Shown in pieces: positions 35,177 through 44,790 of a stretch of 64,000 nt of DNA. The DNA comes from JBEULC01 sp045504435 (GTDB taxonomy: Bacteria > Pseudomonadota > Alphaproteobacteria > WRAU01 > Hepatincolaceae), in the NCBI GenBank assembly GCA_045504435.1, contig JBEULC010000001.1:372001-436000 (forward strand), in the 5' to 3' direction. Every line of letters starts with the position of its first letter. Within the stretch, counting starts at the first letter, position 1. Position numbers and translations under genes: made by a program. Below the pieces are notes generated by a model. That model was given only the letters and a program-made list of their open reading frames with translations. It made no database searches and was not told the origin of the DNA.

Positions 35177-36220
35177 ATGAATATAAAAAATATGTTAAAA
35201 GGGCTAATATTATTAACTGTCCTTTTAAAAGGAGGAGTTTTATATGCTTTTACTTCTTTTGAATCTCACCTTACAGCAAAAATTACTAAAACTAGTTTTG
35301 ACAACACACGAGCAGTTTTAGAAGGATACCTTAAAAATAAATTAACCATAAAGGCTGTGGCTTTTCATGCGGATGTCATTATGGATGATGATAGTCTGCT
35401 TTATAATTTAAATTATAAAGCAGACAAAATTAAAGTACTTTATAATCTTTATAGTAGTGTTAATGTAGGTCAGCATACAGTTTATTTAGGATTTATGCCC
35501 ACCTTAGCCTCTGAAAGTTTTATCGCGGATTTTTCAAATAATCGAAACAAAAATTATTTAGGATCCAAAGTACTATCCCGTTTAAAAGGCAAAGACAAAA
35601 ATGATTTTTATATTATTCCTAGTAGCTATTTAAGAAATAATTCTGTTTTTAGCCTTTCTTATTTATATAAAACTTGGGATAATCGTTTGCAATTTGGTAT
35701 TAGTTACTTACCTAATATGAATAATTCCTTAACTAATTATCAAAGGGCTTTATATACTAAAAATAGCGATAGCTTAGATGGTGTAGTTATATATTATAAT
35801 GAATATCAAGGAGTGGGGTATGGATTAAATTTTGCCGCGCGTCAGCATTTATATCATTATAAAATTGGTAATCAGGATTTAGATTTTTCTTTAAATGGTT
35901 TAATGGATTTTATGGGTTTTAACTTAAAATCTGGTTATATATTTGGTGGGCAAGAAACAACTAATTTAGGTAAAATTAAATATGCAGGCTGGGAAAATAG
36001 CCTTTATTATTCATTTGGCCCTATTGTTACTGGGCTATATTCTTTAAATTCTGACGTTAAAACTCCAGATGGAAATTTTTCTTCTTGGTTGCTTGAAGTT
36101 AATTTAAATTATCAATTAACTAAAAACTTTACCCTTTTGTCTGGTATATACTATGAAAACTTTAGCTTTGATTTTAGAAATAATGTAGGTATATTGTTAG
36201 GTCTATCTATTTCTACTTAA
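35177..36220 (+). CDS. Putative outer-membrane beta-barrel protein
   Basis: The 347-residue protein starts with a signal peptide (GLILLTVLLKGGVLYA). Its body is made of alternating short amphipathic strands rich in Tyr, Phe, Asn and Gly (RLQFGISYLPNM, VGYGLNFAARQHLYHY, LKSGYIFGG, LYYSFGPIVTGLYSLN), a pattern seen in porins. It ends NVGILLGLSIST, with alternate hydrophobic residues but without the common terminal Phe. No other helix appears. I infer an outer-membrane barrel, porin-like, with unknown cargo. It is divergent from the DUF3576 gene and precedes yggS by 43 bases. Confidence 0.65.
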   Translation: MNIKNMLKGLILLTVLLKGGVLYAFTSFESHLTAKITKTSFDNTRAVLEGYLKNKLTIKAVAFHADVIMDDDSLLYNLNYKADKIKVLYNLYSSVNVGQHTVYLGFMPTLASESFIADFSNNRNKNYLGSKVLSRLKGKDKNDFYIIPSSYLRNNSVFSLSYLYKTWDNRLQFGISYLPNMNNSLTNYQRALYTKNSDSLDGVVIYYNEYQGVGYGLNFAARQHLYHYKIGNQDLDFSLNGLMDFMGFNLKSGYIFGGQETTNLGKIKYAGWENSLYYSFGPIVTGLYSLNSDVKTPDGNFSSWLLEVNLNYQLTKNFTLLSGIYYENFSFDFRNNVGILLGLSIST

Positions 36221-36263
36221 GTCTAATTAATATAAGTAAAGGTAAACATCCCATCAAGACATT

Positions 36264-36944
36264 ATGGATAAAGAGCATATAAAAGCTAACATTAATCTTA
36301 TTTATAAAAAACTAGGCGAGGTAGTTGTTTTACCTAACGCTCTAAGTTACCCGGCCTCCTTTGGAGCTAAGGTAATTTTAATAGCGGTGACTAAGAAGCA
36401 AACTATAGATACTATCCAAAATGCCCTTGATTTAGGCTTTACTAATTTTGGTGAAAATTATGTACAAGAAGCCTTAGAAAAGTGGCCTTTACTTAAGAAA
36501 AATAATCCCCATATCTCTTTACATCTAATTGGCGCATTGCAATCTAATAAAATTACTAAGGCTTTAGAATTATTTGATACGATTCAAACCCTTGATAGCA
36601 TAGAATTAGTACTAAAAATTAAAGAAAAAATTATAGTAAATAACCTACAAAACAAATCATTTTTTATTCAAGTTAATTTTGATGATAATTCTAAAGTAAG
36701 AAATGGGGTAAAAGTTGCTGATTTAGAAGGTGTAGTAAAAAGTGCCAAAGGGCTTAATGTTAGGGGGTTGATGATAATCCTGCCTCTAATAAAAACCCAG
36801 GAAACCAAAAAACATTTTATTTTAGCGTCTCAACTAAATAAAAAATATGGATTTAAAGAGCTTAGTATGGGAATGAGCGCAGATTATATAGAAGCTATTA
36901 AATGCGGCTCTTCTATGATTAGATTAGGTAAAGCACTTTTTTAA
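36264..36944 (+). CDS. YggS family pyridoxal-phosphate homeostasis protein
   Basis: YggS/PROSC proteins bind pyridoxal phosphate and tune vitamin B6 and amino-acid pools. The PLP-binding Lys lies in LIAVTKKQ. Family blocks GFTNFGENYVQEA, LHLIGALQSNK, RGLMIILPL and LSMGMSADYIEAIKCGSSMIRLG are all present. The 226-residue length is normal. It lies after the barrel-like gene, 43 bases downstream, and before the atypical regulator on the same strand; the three could share a transcript. Confidence 0.95.
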   Translation: MDKEHIKANINLIYKKLGEVVVLPNALSYPASFGAKVILIAVTKKQTIDTIQNALDLGFTNFGENYVQEALEKWPLLKKNNPHISLHLIGALQSNKITKALELFDTIQTLDSIELVLKIKEKIIVNNLQNKSFFIQVNFDDNSKVRNGVKVADLEGVVKSAKGLNVRGLMIILPLIKTQETKKHFILASQLNKKYGFKELSMGMSADYIEAIKCGSSMIRLGKALF

Positions 36945-36998
36945 ACATAATTTTAATTATCTAAGCAAGTTAATCTGCTAGGATAGGAATACAAAGCA

Positions 36999-37625
36999 AT
37001 GAGCACAATTTTTATTTATATTAAGGAGCCTCTTGCTCAACAAAAAATCTCTCAGTATTTGGCTACATATTTTAATGATTGTAAAATTGAAAACTTTTCC
37101 CCAAACTGTCAATTGGCTGCTTGGGATATTTTAGTAGTAGAAGATAAAGTTATAAGTAATGAAATTATGAGCTTACCAGGAAGGTTGGTAATTTTAGCTA
37201 ATAACCTATATTTAGCAGATGATATAAAATATGCCAAATCTACAATCTTATACCTTCCTGTAAAACTAAGCGTTTTACAACAAACTTTAAAAAACATTAT
37301 AAATAAGTTGTTTAATAATTTAGTTGTAGAAGACATAGCTTTAGATTGTACTATTAGTAATGGCTTTATTTATTTTAAATCTGATAAAAAAGCAGCCCTT
37401 GAGCTTACTCTTAAAGAATCTGAGCTATTGAGACAATTATTTATATATTATCCCCATAGTGTTTCTAAAAAAACTTTACTTGAAGAAGTGTGGCAATTAA
37501 CCGCAGAAGGGATAGATACCCAAACCGTGGAAAGCCACCTTTCTCTTATTCGTAAAAAAATCCTACCTTTAAATTTAGTAATTGAAAAAGATTTAACAGG
37601 ATATAAATTAGTTAAACAAAAATAA
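36999..37625 (+). CDS. Winged-helix response-regulator-like protein with degenerate receiver
   Basis: The C-terminal half (about residues 125-208) is an OmpR-type winged helix: LTLKESELLRQLFIYYPHSVSKKTLLEEVW and the recognition helix region IDTQTVESHLSLIRKKI. The N-terminal half has the size of a receiver domain but lacks the usual paired acidic residues after the first strand (it reads TIFIYIKEP). The phospho-acceptor strand reads ILVVEDKV; a Lys remains in YLPVKLS. It is therefore unlikely to be phosphorylated in the ordinary way. No sensor kinase is adjacent. It probably binds DNA, with unknown targets. It follows yggS by 54 bases and ends convergent with lolA. Confidence 0.8.
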   Translation: MSTIFIYIKEPLAQQKISQYLATYFNDCKIENFSPNCQLAAWDILVVEDKVISNEIMSLPGRLVILANNLYLADDIKYAKSTILYLPVKLSVLQQTLKNIINKLFNNLVVEDIALDCTISNGFIYFKSDKKAALELTLKESELLRQLFIYYPHSVSKKTLLEEVWQLTAEGIDTQTVESHLSLIRKKILPLNLVIEKDLTGYKLVKQK

Positions 37626-37645
37626 TCTAAGCTTTAACCTTTTGA

Positions 37646-38488
37646 TTATCTTAATTTTACTTCTTTAAAGGTTACTTCTTTTACTCTTTGTAAGTTAAAA
37701 ATTGCTAAATCTTGAACTAATTGATTAGAAAATATAGGCTCTAAAAGGTAAATTTCAGTAGCTACGCCTTTACTATCAAGGATTATCCATTTGAGCAATT
37801 CACCTTGCTCTTTACTAAAAAATAAAATCATTCTACCTAATTCAGGATTTTTTATACTAGATAAGGTGATTTCATTGTGATCATCAAAGCTAACAAAATT
37901 TAGCAACTTGAGGTTCTTATTTAAAAAAGAAGAATTTTCTTCTAATAAATAGGAAAAAGGTGAAGAGTTAACTGGTAAAAAAGATTTATGCTTTAAGGAG
38001 ATATCCTGATAAAGCAAAGAGTTGCCACTAATTATAAAGCGTATAGGGATATCATCATACTCCACACGAGCTCGCCCAGGTTTTTGAATAATAAACCACC
38101 CTTTAGAAAAACCTCCTACACTATCTCTTTGCATAAATTTTGATTTAATTACTTTATACCTGGAATATAAAATATTAATTTTTTCAATTTCTGCTAATTG
38201 TTCTTGAGTAGGAGAAAAATCTGCATCAGAAGTGCTAAATTTAGGTTGTAGCCATGATTCCTCATTAAAATTATATTGAGATAGTTGTTCTTGAATGTAA
38301 TCAGGAATAAGCTTTTCAATGACTTCAGGAGAATCTCCTGTAACAGCGTTATCACCATGGGCAGAAAAATTAGAGGCCCCAATAGATATGGATGATTCTT
38401 GAGCGAAACTATTGGGGACCATAAAAATTAGGTTAAAACATAAATTAAGAAACAATAAACTTACAGCCCCTTGTTTAATTAGTATCAT
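37646..38488 (-). CDS. lolA: Outer-membrane lipoprotein carrier LolA-like protein
   Basis: LolA shuttles lipoproteins through the periplasm to the outer membrane. A signal peptide (LFLNLCFNLIFMVPNSFAQ) precedes a polar linker and a LolA-type body with FMQRDSVGGFSKGWFIIQKPGRARVEY, IPIRFIISGNSLLYQD, MILFFSKEQGELLKWIILDSKG and VATEIYLLEPIF. The 280 residues exceed the usual 200-220 because of about 60 extra residues between signal and core. It lies 42 bases downstream of ftsK on the same strand, an arrangement common in Alphaproteobacteria. The family call is good; the exact lipoprotein partners are not visible. Confidence 0.88.
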   Translation of the reverse strand: MILIKQGAVSLLFLNLCFNLIFMVPNSFAQESSISIGASNFSAHGDNAVTGDSPEVIEKLIPDYIQEQLSQYNFNEESWLQPKFSTSDADFSPTQEQLAEIEKINILYSRYKVIKSKFMQRDSVGGFSKGWFIIQKPGRARVEYDDIPIRFIISGNSLLYQDISLKHKSFLPVNSSPFSYLLEENSSFLNKNLKLLNFVSFDDHNEITLSSIKNPELGRMILFFSKEQGELLKWIILDSKGVATEIYLLEPIFSNQLVQDLAIFNLQRVKEVTFKEVKLR

Positions 38489-38530
38489 TGATAATTGCCT
38501 TTTTGGTTTGTTTACTGTTGTTTAGGTTAA

Positions 38531-41095
38531 CTATTTTATAAAAATATCTCTTCTGCCATTATGGTTAGGTTTACTGATTACTCCTTCTTCCTCCAATTGT
38601 TCTATGATCCTAGCTGCTCGATTATATCCTATTTGAAAGCGTCTTTGCAGGAAGCTTGTGGAAACCCTACCTTCTTTTTTTATAATTTCAAGGGATTGAT
38701 TATAAAATTCATCTTTTTCATCCTCTTGGTTTTCAAATTCAGTATTTAATTTAGGATTTTCAGTAAGATTATTTACATAATTAGGGGTATCTAAAGTTTT
38801 TAGATATTTAACGATATTGCCCACTTCTTCATCAGCAATAAAAGGACCATGCACTCTTTGCATTCTTCCAACACCTGACATATATAGCATATCACCTTTT
38901 CCTAAAAGCTGTTCACCTCCTTGCTCTCCTAAAATAGTGCGACTATCTATTTTAGAGCTTACCTGAAAGCTAATACGAGTAGGGAAATTAGCTTTAATAG
39001 TGCCAGTTATCACATCTACTGAAGGTCTTTGAGTAGCCATAATTAAGTGTATGCCCGAAGCTCTTGCCATTTGGGCAAGCCTTTGTACCGCCATTTCCAC
39101 TTCTTTACCTGCTACAATCATTAAATCCGCCATTTCATCAATAACTACCACTATATAGGGCATTGGATCAAATTGAATGTTTACTCCTTGATCATGTAAA
39201 AGCTCTCTTTTTTTATCTTCAATGCCTTGAGTATCTAAAATTTTTTCATTATATCCGATAATATTACGTACTCCTAACACAGACATTTGGTAATAACGTA
39301 ATTCCATTTCTTTAACTACCCATTTTAAAGCAGAAATTGCCTGCTTAGGATTAGTAACTACAGGAGTAATTAAATGAGGAATATCTTGATAAACTGAAAG
39401 CTCTAGCATTTTAGGATCTATCATAATAAGCTTACATTGCTTAGGAGATAATTTATATAAAATTGATAAAATCATAGCATTAATCCCTACAGATTTCCCA
39501 GAGCCTGTAGTCCCTGCAATTAGCAGATGCGGCATGGTAGTTAAATCAGTAACAATAGGAGCCCCATTAATATCACATCCTAAAACCAAAGGAATTTTCA
39601 TAGTAGAATTTTGGAAATTATTACTTTGAAGAATTTCTTTGAGATAAACCGTTTTACGATTAGAATTAGGAATTTCAATCCCAATTACATCTTTACCTGC
39701 TACAACGGCAATTCTTACAGATATTGCTTTCATTCTTAAAGCAATATCTGTTTCCAAGGAAATTAGCTTAGAGGTTTTAATTCCAGCAGGTATAGTCATT
39801 TCATATAAAATTACTACAGGACCTGTTTTAATTCCAATTATTTTGCCATTAATGCCAAATTCTTCAACTATTTGTTCTAATTTTAAAGCCTGTTGCTTAA
39901 TTTCTGGATTAGAAGCTTGGTTAGGTTTTTGATTATTAGCAGCTAAAAAATCCAAAGGCACTATATAAACAGGGTCTAAAGAAGTAGAAGAAAGGCTATC
40001 CTTATTATTTATAGTAGAAGTAACAGAAGAAGAGGTGCTTAATGAAGGAGTCTCAGCAGTAGCTAATTTAAGCGTATTAGATTTAACATGATTATCTACT
40101 GCTGTTTTAGCTATAGGATTAGCACGGTTAAGTATACTAGAAATAGTAGAACTTAAGGTATTGCTTTCTTGTTCATTATTAGAAGCGTTATTAGCGGTTT
40201 GATACCAAAGGGGAAATCCTCCCGCAGCAGATTCATTTTCTAAATTTTTACCTTCCTTACTTTCATTTAAGCGCAAAGATAAACTATTATTTAAAGGTAA
40301 ATCTGTAGAGCTTTCAGAAGGATTTTTAAAAAATGTAGGGTGCTTAAAGAAATTTCCCCACAATCCCCGTTGTTTATCTTCGAAAAGTTTTCCAGAATTT
40401 ATATAATCAATATCAGGGACTATTTTGATATTTTTATTAGCTAAGACGTTAGGTTTATGATGAGATTGATTTTTTAGTTTATTAATACCCTTTATCACCA
40501 AATACTTCCCTATTTCTAAAACTTCTATAAAAAGCATTAATAAAGTAGCAATGATTATTTTATATTGTCGCCAAGTAATAGAGGCCAAAAAAAACAGATT
40601 TAAGAACACAAATCCCATATATACATAATATAACCTATCTATATAAGGAATTTGTAAGGAGCTAAAAAGCCCCAATATTCCACCTTTACTGATCTCCCCT
40701 AATAGATGACCAGAATCTTGCCAAAAGCCTTGATTATCCTTAAAATTATTATGTATTAACGCAGGAGTAATAAACATGATTAATACTAAACTCAATAACT
40801 TAAAAATTATAAATTTTATTTTTTGCCCATTATAAAGCAAGCAGCTCCATAAAATCATTAAAAAAGGTACTATGTAAATACTTATACCAAAAATTTGAAT
40901 TAATAAATCAGCAATAAAATTTCTAATTTGATCTATTTTAGATTTGCTTTCATAAATATTTACACTGTTTAAAGAGCCTTCCAGTGGATCATAAGTGATT
41001 AATATAGCCAATAATAATGTTCCTAGTATCATAAGACAAAAAGTTAAAAATTTACTATAAAATTTACTAATTTTGCTTAGGGGATTATACTGCAT
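38531..41095 (-). CDS. ftsK: DNA translocase FtsK
   Basis: FtsK anchors at the division septum and pumps chromosomal DNA to resolve dimers with XerCD. Four membrane helices occupy the first 190 residues. A long low-complexity linker follows (about 200-400, rich in Ser, Asn, Thr). The motor domain has Walker A IAGTTGSGKSVG near residue 529, Walker B VVVIDEMADLMI and MATQRPSVDVITG. The C-terminal gamma domain (SFLQRRFQIGYNRAARIIEQLEEEGVI) is the winged helix that reads KOPS sites. Length (854) is normal. It precedes lolA on the same strand. Confidence 0.97.
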   Translation of the reverse strand: MQYNPLSKISKFYSKFLTFCLMILGTLLLAILITYDPLEGSLNSVNIYESKSKIDQIRNFIADLLIQIFGISIYIVPFLMILWSCLLYNGQKIKFIIFKLLSLVLIMFITPALIHNNFKDNQGFWQDSGHLLGEISKGGILGLFSSLQIPYIDRLYYVYMGFVFLNLFFLASITWRQYKIIIATLLMLFIEVLEIGKYLVIKGINKLKNQSHHKPNVLANKNIKIVPDIDYINSGKLFEDKQRGLWGNFFKHPTFFKNPSESSTDLPLNNSLSLRLNESKEGKNLENESAAGGFPLWYQTANNASNNEQESNTLSSTISSILNRANPIAKTAVDNHVKSNTLKLATAETPSLSTSSSVTSTINNKDSLSSTSLDPVYIVPLDFLAANNQKPNQASNPEIKQQALKLEQIVEEFGINGKIIGIKTGPVVILYEMTIPAGIKTSKLISLETDIALRMKAISVRIAVVAGKDVIGIEIPNSNRKTVYLKEILQSNNFQNSTMKIPLVLGCDINGAPIVTDLTTMPHLLIAGTTGSGKSVGINAMILSILYKLSPKQCKLIMIDPKMLELSVYQDIPHLITPVVTNPKQAISALKWVVKEMELRYYQMSVLGVRNIIGYNEKILDTQGIEDKKRELLHDQGVNIQFDPMPYIVVVIDEMADLMIVAGKEVEMAVQRLAQMARASGIHLIMATQRPSVDVITGTIKANFPTRISFQVSSKIDSRTILGEQGGEQLLGKGDMLYMSGVGRMQRVHGPFIADEEVGNIVKYLKTLDTPNYVNNLTENPKLNTEFENQEDEKDEFYNQSLEIIKKEGRVSTSFLQRRFQIGYNRAARIIEQLEEEGVISKPNHNGRRDIFIK

Positions 41096-41162
41096 TAATT
41101 CGTTACTTATTGACTTATTTACTAGTTAAATATTAGGTTATTGAAGAGGATTAACCAAGTTA

Positions 41163-42860
41163 TTACTTAATAATTTTTATCCGAGGAGAAAAATCATAAT
41201 TTACTAAAGGAGTGGTTTTTAAGAAATCAGCAAATATCTTTTCAATGCCTATTCCTTTATAAATAAGTTGTTTGTTTTTTAACATTTCATAACCATCGCC
41301 TCCGGCTACTAAAAAATCTGGCAAAGCAACATTATATACTTTTTTAGAAGCTAGAGGCTGGCCGCCAACTTTAACATTTTTTACTCTATTGTGTGTTACT
41401 TTTATATCAACCTCAAACGTAAGGCCTGCTCCATGCAAAAAACCACCACTTGGCTCAGGTATTGCCGAAACACTATGTTCTAAAATTGCCATTAACTCTT
41501 TTCCTGTAACACTTACAACCACCAAAGGGCTTTCAAAAGGTAAAGCTCCTCTAATATCTTTGTAAAAAATCTCCCCAGGATTTAAAGAGGTTCTAATATT
41601 ACCTCCATTTATAAAAGCCATATCTAAGTTAGATGAAGCGTTCCGCAAATTATTTTTAGCAGTTTTTTGAAGAGTTGTTTTAACGAGATTTTTCCATACC
41701 GGATCTTCTAAAACATAGTATTTCATAGCATCTGCAATTAGTAAGCCTAAATTACTTTCGCTTACCCTTACTACTTTTCGATCACCTTCTAAAGGGATAT
41801 TAAGGTATGTAATTTTTTCATCGCTAGCTATCTCATCACTGTTAATATTTTGGCTAGTCTTTCTATATTTATCAATAATAGATAAAATTTGGGGATCAGC
41901 GGGGATATCCTTAAATTGGGCTTTATTAATTAATTGTGCAGTAATCTCCTTGTTTTTATAATTATCACTAAAACTTACGATTACTTTACCTAAATTATTT
42001 AAATGCTCACCAGTTTGCGCAATTAAAATCCCATTTTTTATTAATCCTTTAGGCAATGCACTGTGGCTATGGCCATCTATAATTAAATCAATATCTTTAA
42101 GTTCTACCAAAGCTGTACTACGATTTTGTGGCAAAGTACTATTATCAATCCCTAAATGGCCTACCGCAATAATAAAATTAACCCCCTGGGATTTTAATAC
42201 CTTAATTTGGTCTTTAGCGGCTTTAACTATTGAGGAAAACTCTATATCTTTAACATGATCAGGATGGCTCTTATAGGCAGCTTCAGGCGTGCTTAAGCCA
42301 AATATCCCCACTTTTAAATCACCAAAAGTATAAATATAAAAGGAAGGATCAAATAGTAATTTTTTGTTTTTATCCAGAACATTAGCGGCTAAAATTTTAA
42401 ATTTAGCTTTTTTTTGTAGTTCTTTCAGGCGATCATAACCATAATTAAAGTCATGATTGCCAGGGGACATGGCGTCTAAGGGTAGAGCATTAAGAATCTC
42501 TATTATAAACTCTCCTTTGCTTAAATAAGCATATTCGCTACCATGGAACGTATCTCCGGCATCTAAAACTAAAACGTTAGGATTACCAGCTTTTTCCTGT
42601 TGAATATAGGTGGCAATTTTAGCAAAACCAATATTTTTTTCCATTTCTTTAAGATTTTCTTCTGCCCTTGCATGACTATCATTTAAATGAAAGATGGTAA
42701 GAGTATTTGTTTTTAAATTTTCTGCTAAAATAGGGGCTGAATAAACAATAAACCAAGCAAAAAAAACAATTAATGCTAAATTAGGAACTAAATAAATAAT
42801 TTTAAAGGGCAATATAATAAAAGCTAATAAAGTATTTATTAGCTTTTTTAATTTAATCAT
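41163..42860 (-). CDS. 5'-nucleotidase / UDP-sugar hydrolase family, exported
   Basis: The 565-residue metallophosphoesterase releases phosphate from nucleotides or cuts UDP-sugars, probably in the periplasm. A signal peptide or N-anchor (LALIVFFAWFIVYSAPILA) is followed by the metal motifs HLNDSHAR, LDAGDTFHGSEY, SPGNHDFNYG, AVGHLGID and DGHSHS. The second domain has FINGGNIRTSLNPGEI and DFLVAGGDGYEM, which bind the substrate base. The ribosome binding site AGGAG lies nine bases before the ATG. Salvage of nucleosides from host or periplasmic nucleotides is a reasonable inference. It stands alone between ftsK and truA. Confidence 0.93.
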   Translation of the reverse strand: MIKLKKLINTLLAFIILPFKIIYLVPNLALIVFFAWFIVYSAPILAENLKTNTLTIFHLNDSHARAEENLKEMEKNIGFAKIATYIQQEKAGNPNVLVLDAGDTFHGSEYAYLSKGEFIIEILNALPLDAMSPGNHDFNYGYDRLKELQKKAKFKILAANVLDKNKKLLFDPSFYIYTFGDLKVGIFGLSTPEAAYKSHPDHVKDIEFSSIVKAAKDQIKVLKSQGVNFIIAVGHLGIDNSTLPQNRSTALVELKDIDLIIDGHSHSALPKGLIKNGILIAQTGEHLNNLGKVIVSFSDNYKNKEITAQLINKAQFKDIPADPQILSIIDKYRKTSQNINSDEIASDEKITYLNIPLEGDRKVVRVSESNLGLLIADAMKYYVLEDPVWKNLVKTTLQKTAKNNLRNASSNLDMAFINGGNIRTSLNPGEIFYKDIRGALPFESPLVVVSVTGKELMAILEHSVSAIPEPSGGFLHGAGLTFEVDIKVTHNRVKNVKVGGQPLASKKVYNVALPDFLVAGGDGYEMLKNKQLIYKGIGIEKIFADFLKTTPLVNYDFSPRIKIIK

Positions 42861-43091
42861 AATATTATCTCCTAAGTTATTCCAAGTTTAAGTATAGCTT
42901 TGTTTAAGACGTTACACTTAAACAAATATAATTTTACCAATAATTAAGAGGCTGGGCTAGATTATTTTCTAGTTATTTTTGCCATTTTCTAAAATATCCT
43001 AATTAGCTATATATTTTAAGCTTATAAGATTAAAAATTTAATAATTGCTTTAATCTCCTTCAGCGCAAATGGTGTTTTTTTGGGAGACAGT

Positions 43092-43835
43092 TTAGTATTC
43101 AACTTTAAACAAATATAATCCTTTAGCAGGAGCCGTGATAGATCCTTTAGTACGATCGCAAGCTAATAAAGCCTTATGAAATTTTTCTATTGTCCAAATG
43201 CCTGTGGCTACATAAGAAAGGGCACCCACAATATTTCTCACCTGATGATACATAAAAGAAGGAGCCTTGATAAATATGATAATTAATTGATTATCTTTAG
43301 TAATAGTAATTTCATTAATAGTTTTTACCGGGCTTTTTGATTGACAGCCTCGGGCCCTAAAGGTAGATAAATCCTGCGTACCAATTAATAATTGGCACGC
43401 AGCTTGCATTTTTTCCACATCCATAGGATAAGGAATCCACCATACCAAATTAGTATCAAAAGTTTCAGGATAATTTCTATTTAAGATTTTATAAATATAA
43501 CTTCTAGATTTTGCGTCATAGCGCGCATGAAAACCATCGGCCTGGAGCAACCTTTCTACCTTGGCAATTGCAATACCATAGGTTTTTAAGTAATAATTCA
43601 ATCCCTGTTTAAAGCGGAATTCATCATAATAGCGATCGCAATCAAAATGGGCTATTTGTTCAATGGCATGGACCCCTGCATCAGTTCGCCCTGCTCCTAC
43701 CACAGAAGTAGTTTGGAACTTCATACTAATTAAAGCTTTTTCTATGGCTTCTTGAACGCCAAAGGCATTCTTTTGGCTTTGCCAACCATTAAGGTTAGTG
43801 CCATTATATTCAATATAAATTTTGTAACGATACAT
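43092..43835 (-). CDS. truA: tRNA pseudouridine synthase A
   Basis: TruA makes pseudouridine at positions 38-40 of the tRNA anticodon arm. The catalytic Asp lies in GAGRTDAGVHA. Other family blocks are MYRYKIYIEYNGTNLNGWQ, SRSYIYKI, FMYHQVRNIVGAL and APAKGLYL. I chose the ATG at 43835 (247 residues) over a TTG at 43841. Length is normal. It lies just downstream of the Bax-inhibitor-like gene, separated by its terminator. Confidence 0.96.
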   Translation of the reverse strand: MYRYKIYIEYNGTNLNGWQSQKNAFGVQEAIEKALISMKFQTTSVVGAGRTDAGVHAIEQIAHFDCDRYYDEFRFKQGLNYYLKTYGIAIAKVERLLQADGFHARYDAKSRSYIYKILNRNYPETFDTNLVWWIPYPMDVEKMQAACQLLIGTQDLSTFRARGCQSKSPVKTINEITITKDNQLIIIFIKAPSFMYHQVRNIVGALSYVATGIWTIEKFHKALLACDRTKGSITAPAKGLYLFKVEY

Positions 43836-43863
43836 AAGCAAGTCTTGAAAAAATTACAGCTAT

Positions 43864-43907
43864 ATATAAAAAGAGTCTATTTAGGAAAAACCAAAAATAG
43901 ACTCTTT
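43864..43907 (-). terminator. Intrinsic terminator of the Bax-inhibitor-like gene
   Basis: AAAGAGTCTATTT (43870-43882) and AAATAGACTCTTT (43895-43907) are an exact 13-bp inverted repeat around a 12-base loop. Reading the minus strand, the stem is followed by a T-rich tail (TTTTTATATATA). It lies about 36 bases after the stop of the gene at 43944, so it ends that transcript and separates it from truA. It is the best terminator in the window. Confidence 0.85.
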
Positions 43908-43943
43908 AAATCCTCGAATATTAAGAGATATTTAGAAGGAGAA

Positions 43944-44645
43944 TTATCGTCTGTCGCCTACTAATCTTAATAACATTAAGAAAAGGTTGATAAAATCTAA
44001 ATAAAGTGATAAAGCACCAAATACTGCAGTTTTATTTAGATGCTCTGCACTTTGATTAACATCATAGCTTAATTTAATTTTTTGCGTATCCCAGGCTGTT
44101 AAACCAGTAAATACTACTACCCCAATTAAAGAAATACCAAAATCTAAACCAGAGCTCTTTAAAAATATATTGACGATTGAGGCAATAATAATCCCAATTA
44201 AACCCATAATTAAAATGGAACCAAATCTAGATAAATCTGCTTTAGTGGTATAGCCGTAAATGCTCATGGTTAAAAACGTAGCTGCTGTAATTAAAAACAC
44301 CCTAGTTAAGGAGCTTCCAGTATAAAGGGTAAATATATAAGATAAAGAAAGCCCCATTACTGCTGCAAATAACCAGAAGAGTAATTGGGTAGTTCTTGCG
44401 CTAAGCTTATTAATTCCAAAGCTTAAAACTAAGATAAAAGCTAAAGGAGCAAGCATTACCACATATTGTAAAGGTGTTCCATAAATTAACTGCATAAGAT
44501 AAGGGGAATTTGCTGTGAAATAAGCAGCCAATGCTGTTAGAATTAATCCACAACCCATGTAATTATATACTCTTAACATGTAGCTTTTAAGGCCAGCCAT
44601 CTCAGCACTTGTTTGCACATTATAATTATTGTATCTATCTTCCAT
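43944..44645 (-). CDS. Bax inhibitor-1/YccA family membrane protein
   Basis: The 233-residue protein has seven predicted membrane helices filling most of its length (for example MGCGLILTALAAYFTA, YVVMLAPLAFILVLSFGI, LLFWLFAAVMGLSLSYIFTLY). The family motifs ATFLTMSIYGYTTK, GLIGIIIASIVNIFL and TGLTAWDTQKIK (the Asp-containing BI-1 signature) are present. BI-1 proteins are membrane channels or leaks linked to calcium and proton balance in stressed cells; YccA regulates FtsH in E. coli. A role here is unknown. A strong terminator follows. Confidence 0.94.
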   Translation of the reverse strand: MEDRYNNYNVQTSAEMAGLKSYMLRVYNYMGCGLILTALAAYFTANSPYLMQLIYGTPLQYVVMLAPLAFILVLSFGINKLSARTTQLLFWLFAAVMGLSLSYIFTLYTGSSLTRVFLITAATFLTMSIYGYTTKADLSRFGSILIMGLIGIIIASIVNIFLKSSGLDFGISLIGVVVFTGLTAWDTQKIKLSYDVNQSAEHLNKTAVFGALSLYLDFINLFLMLLRLVGDRR

Positions 44646-44790
44646 TATTTGGTCCTTAGTGTTATTACTATAGTTAAAGGGAGTTTTATAAACTTATTTT
44701 ATTCCTATAATATAGTATGATTATAGCATAAAACAAGTTTTCTCCAATATTTTTTTTCTAAAAAATAAGTAGATCATATATAAGATAAGC

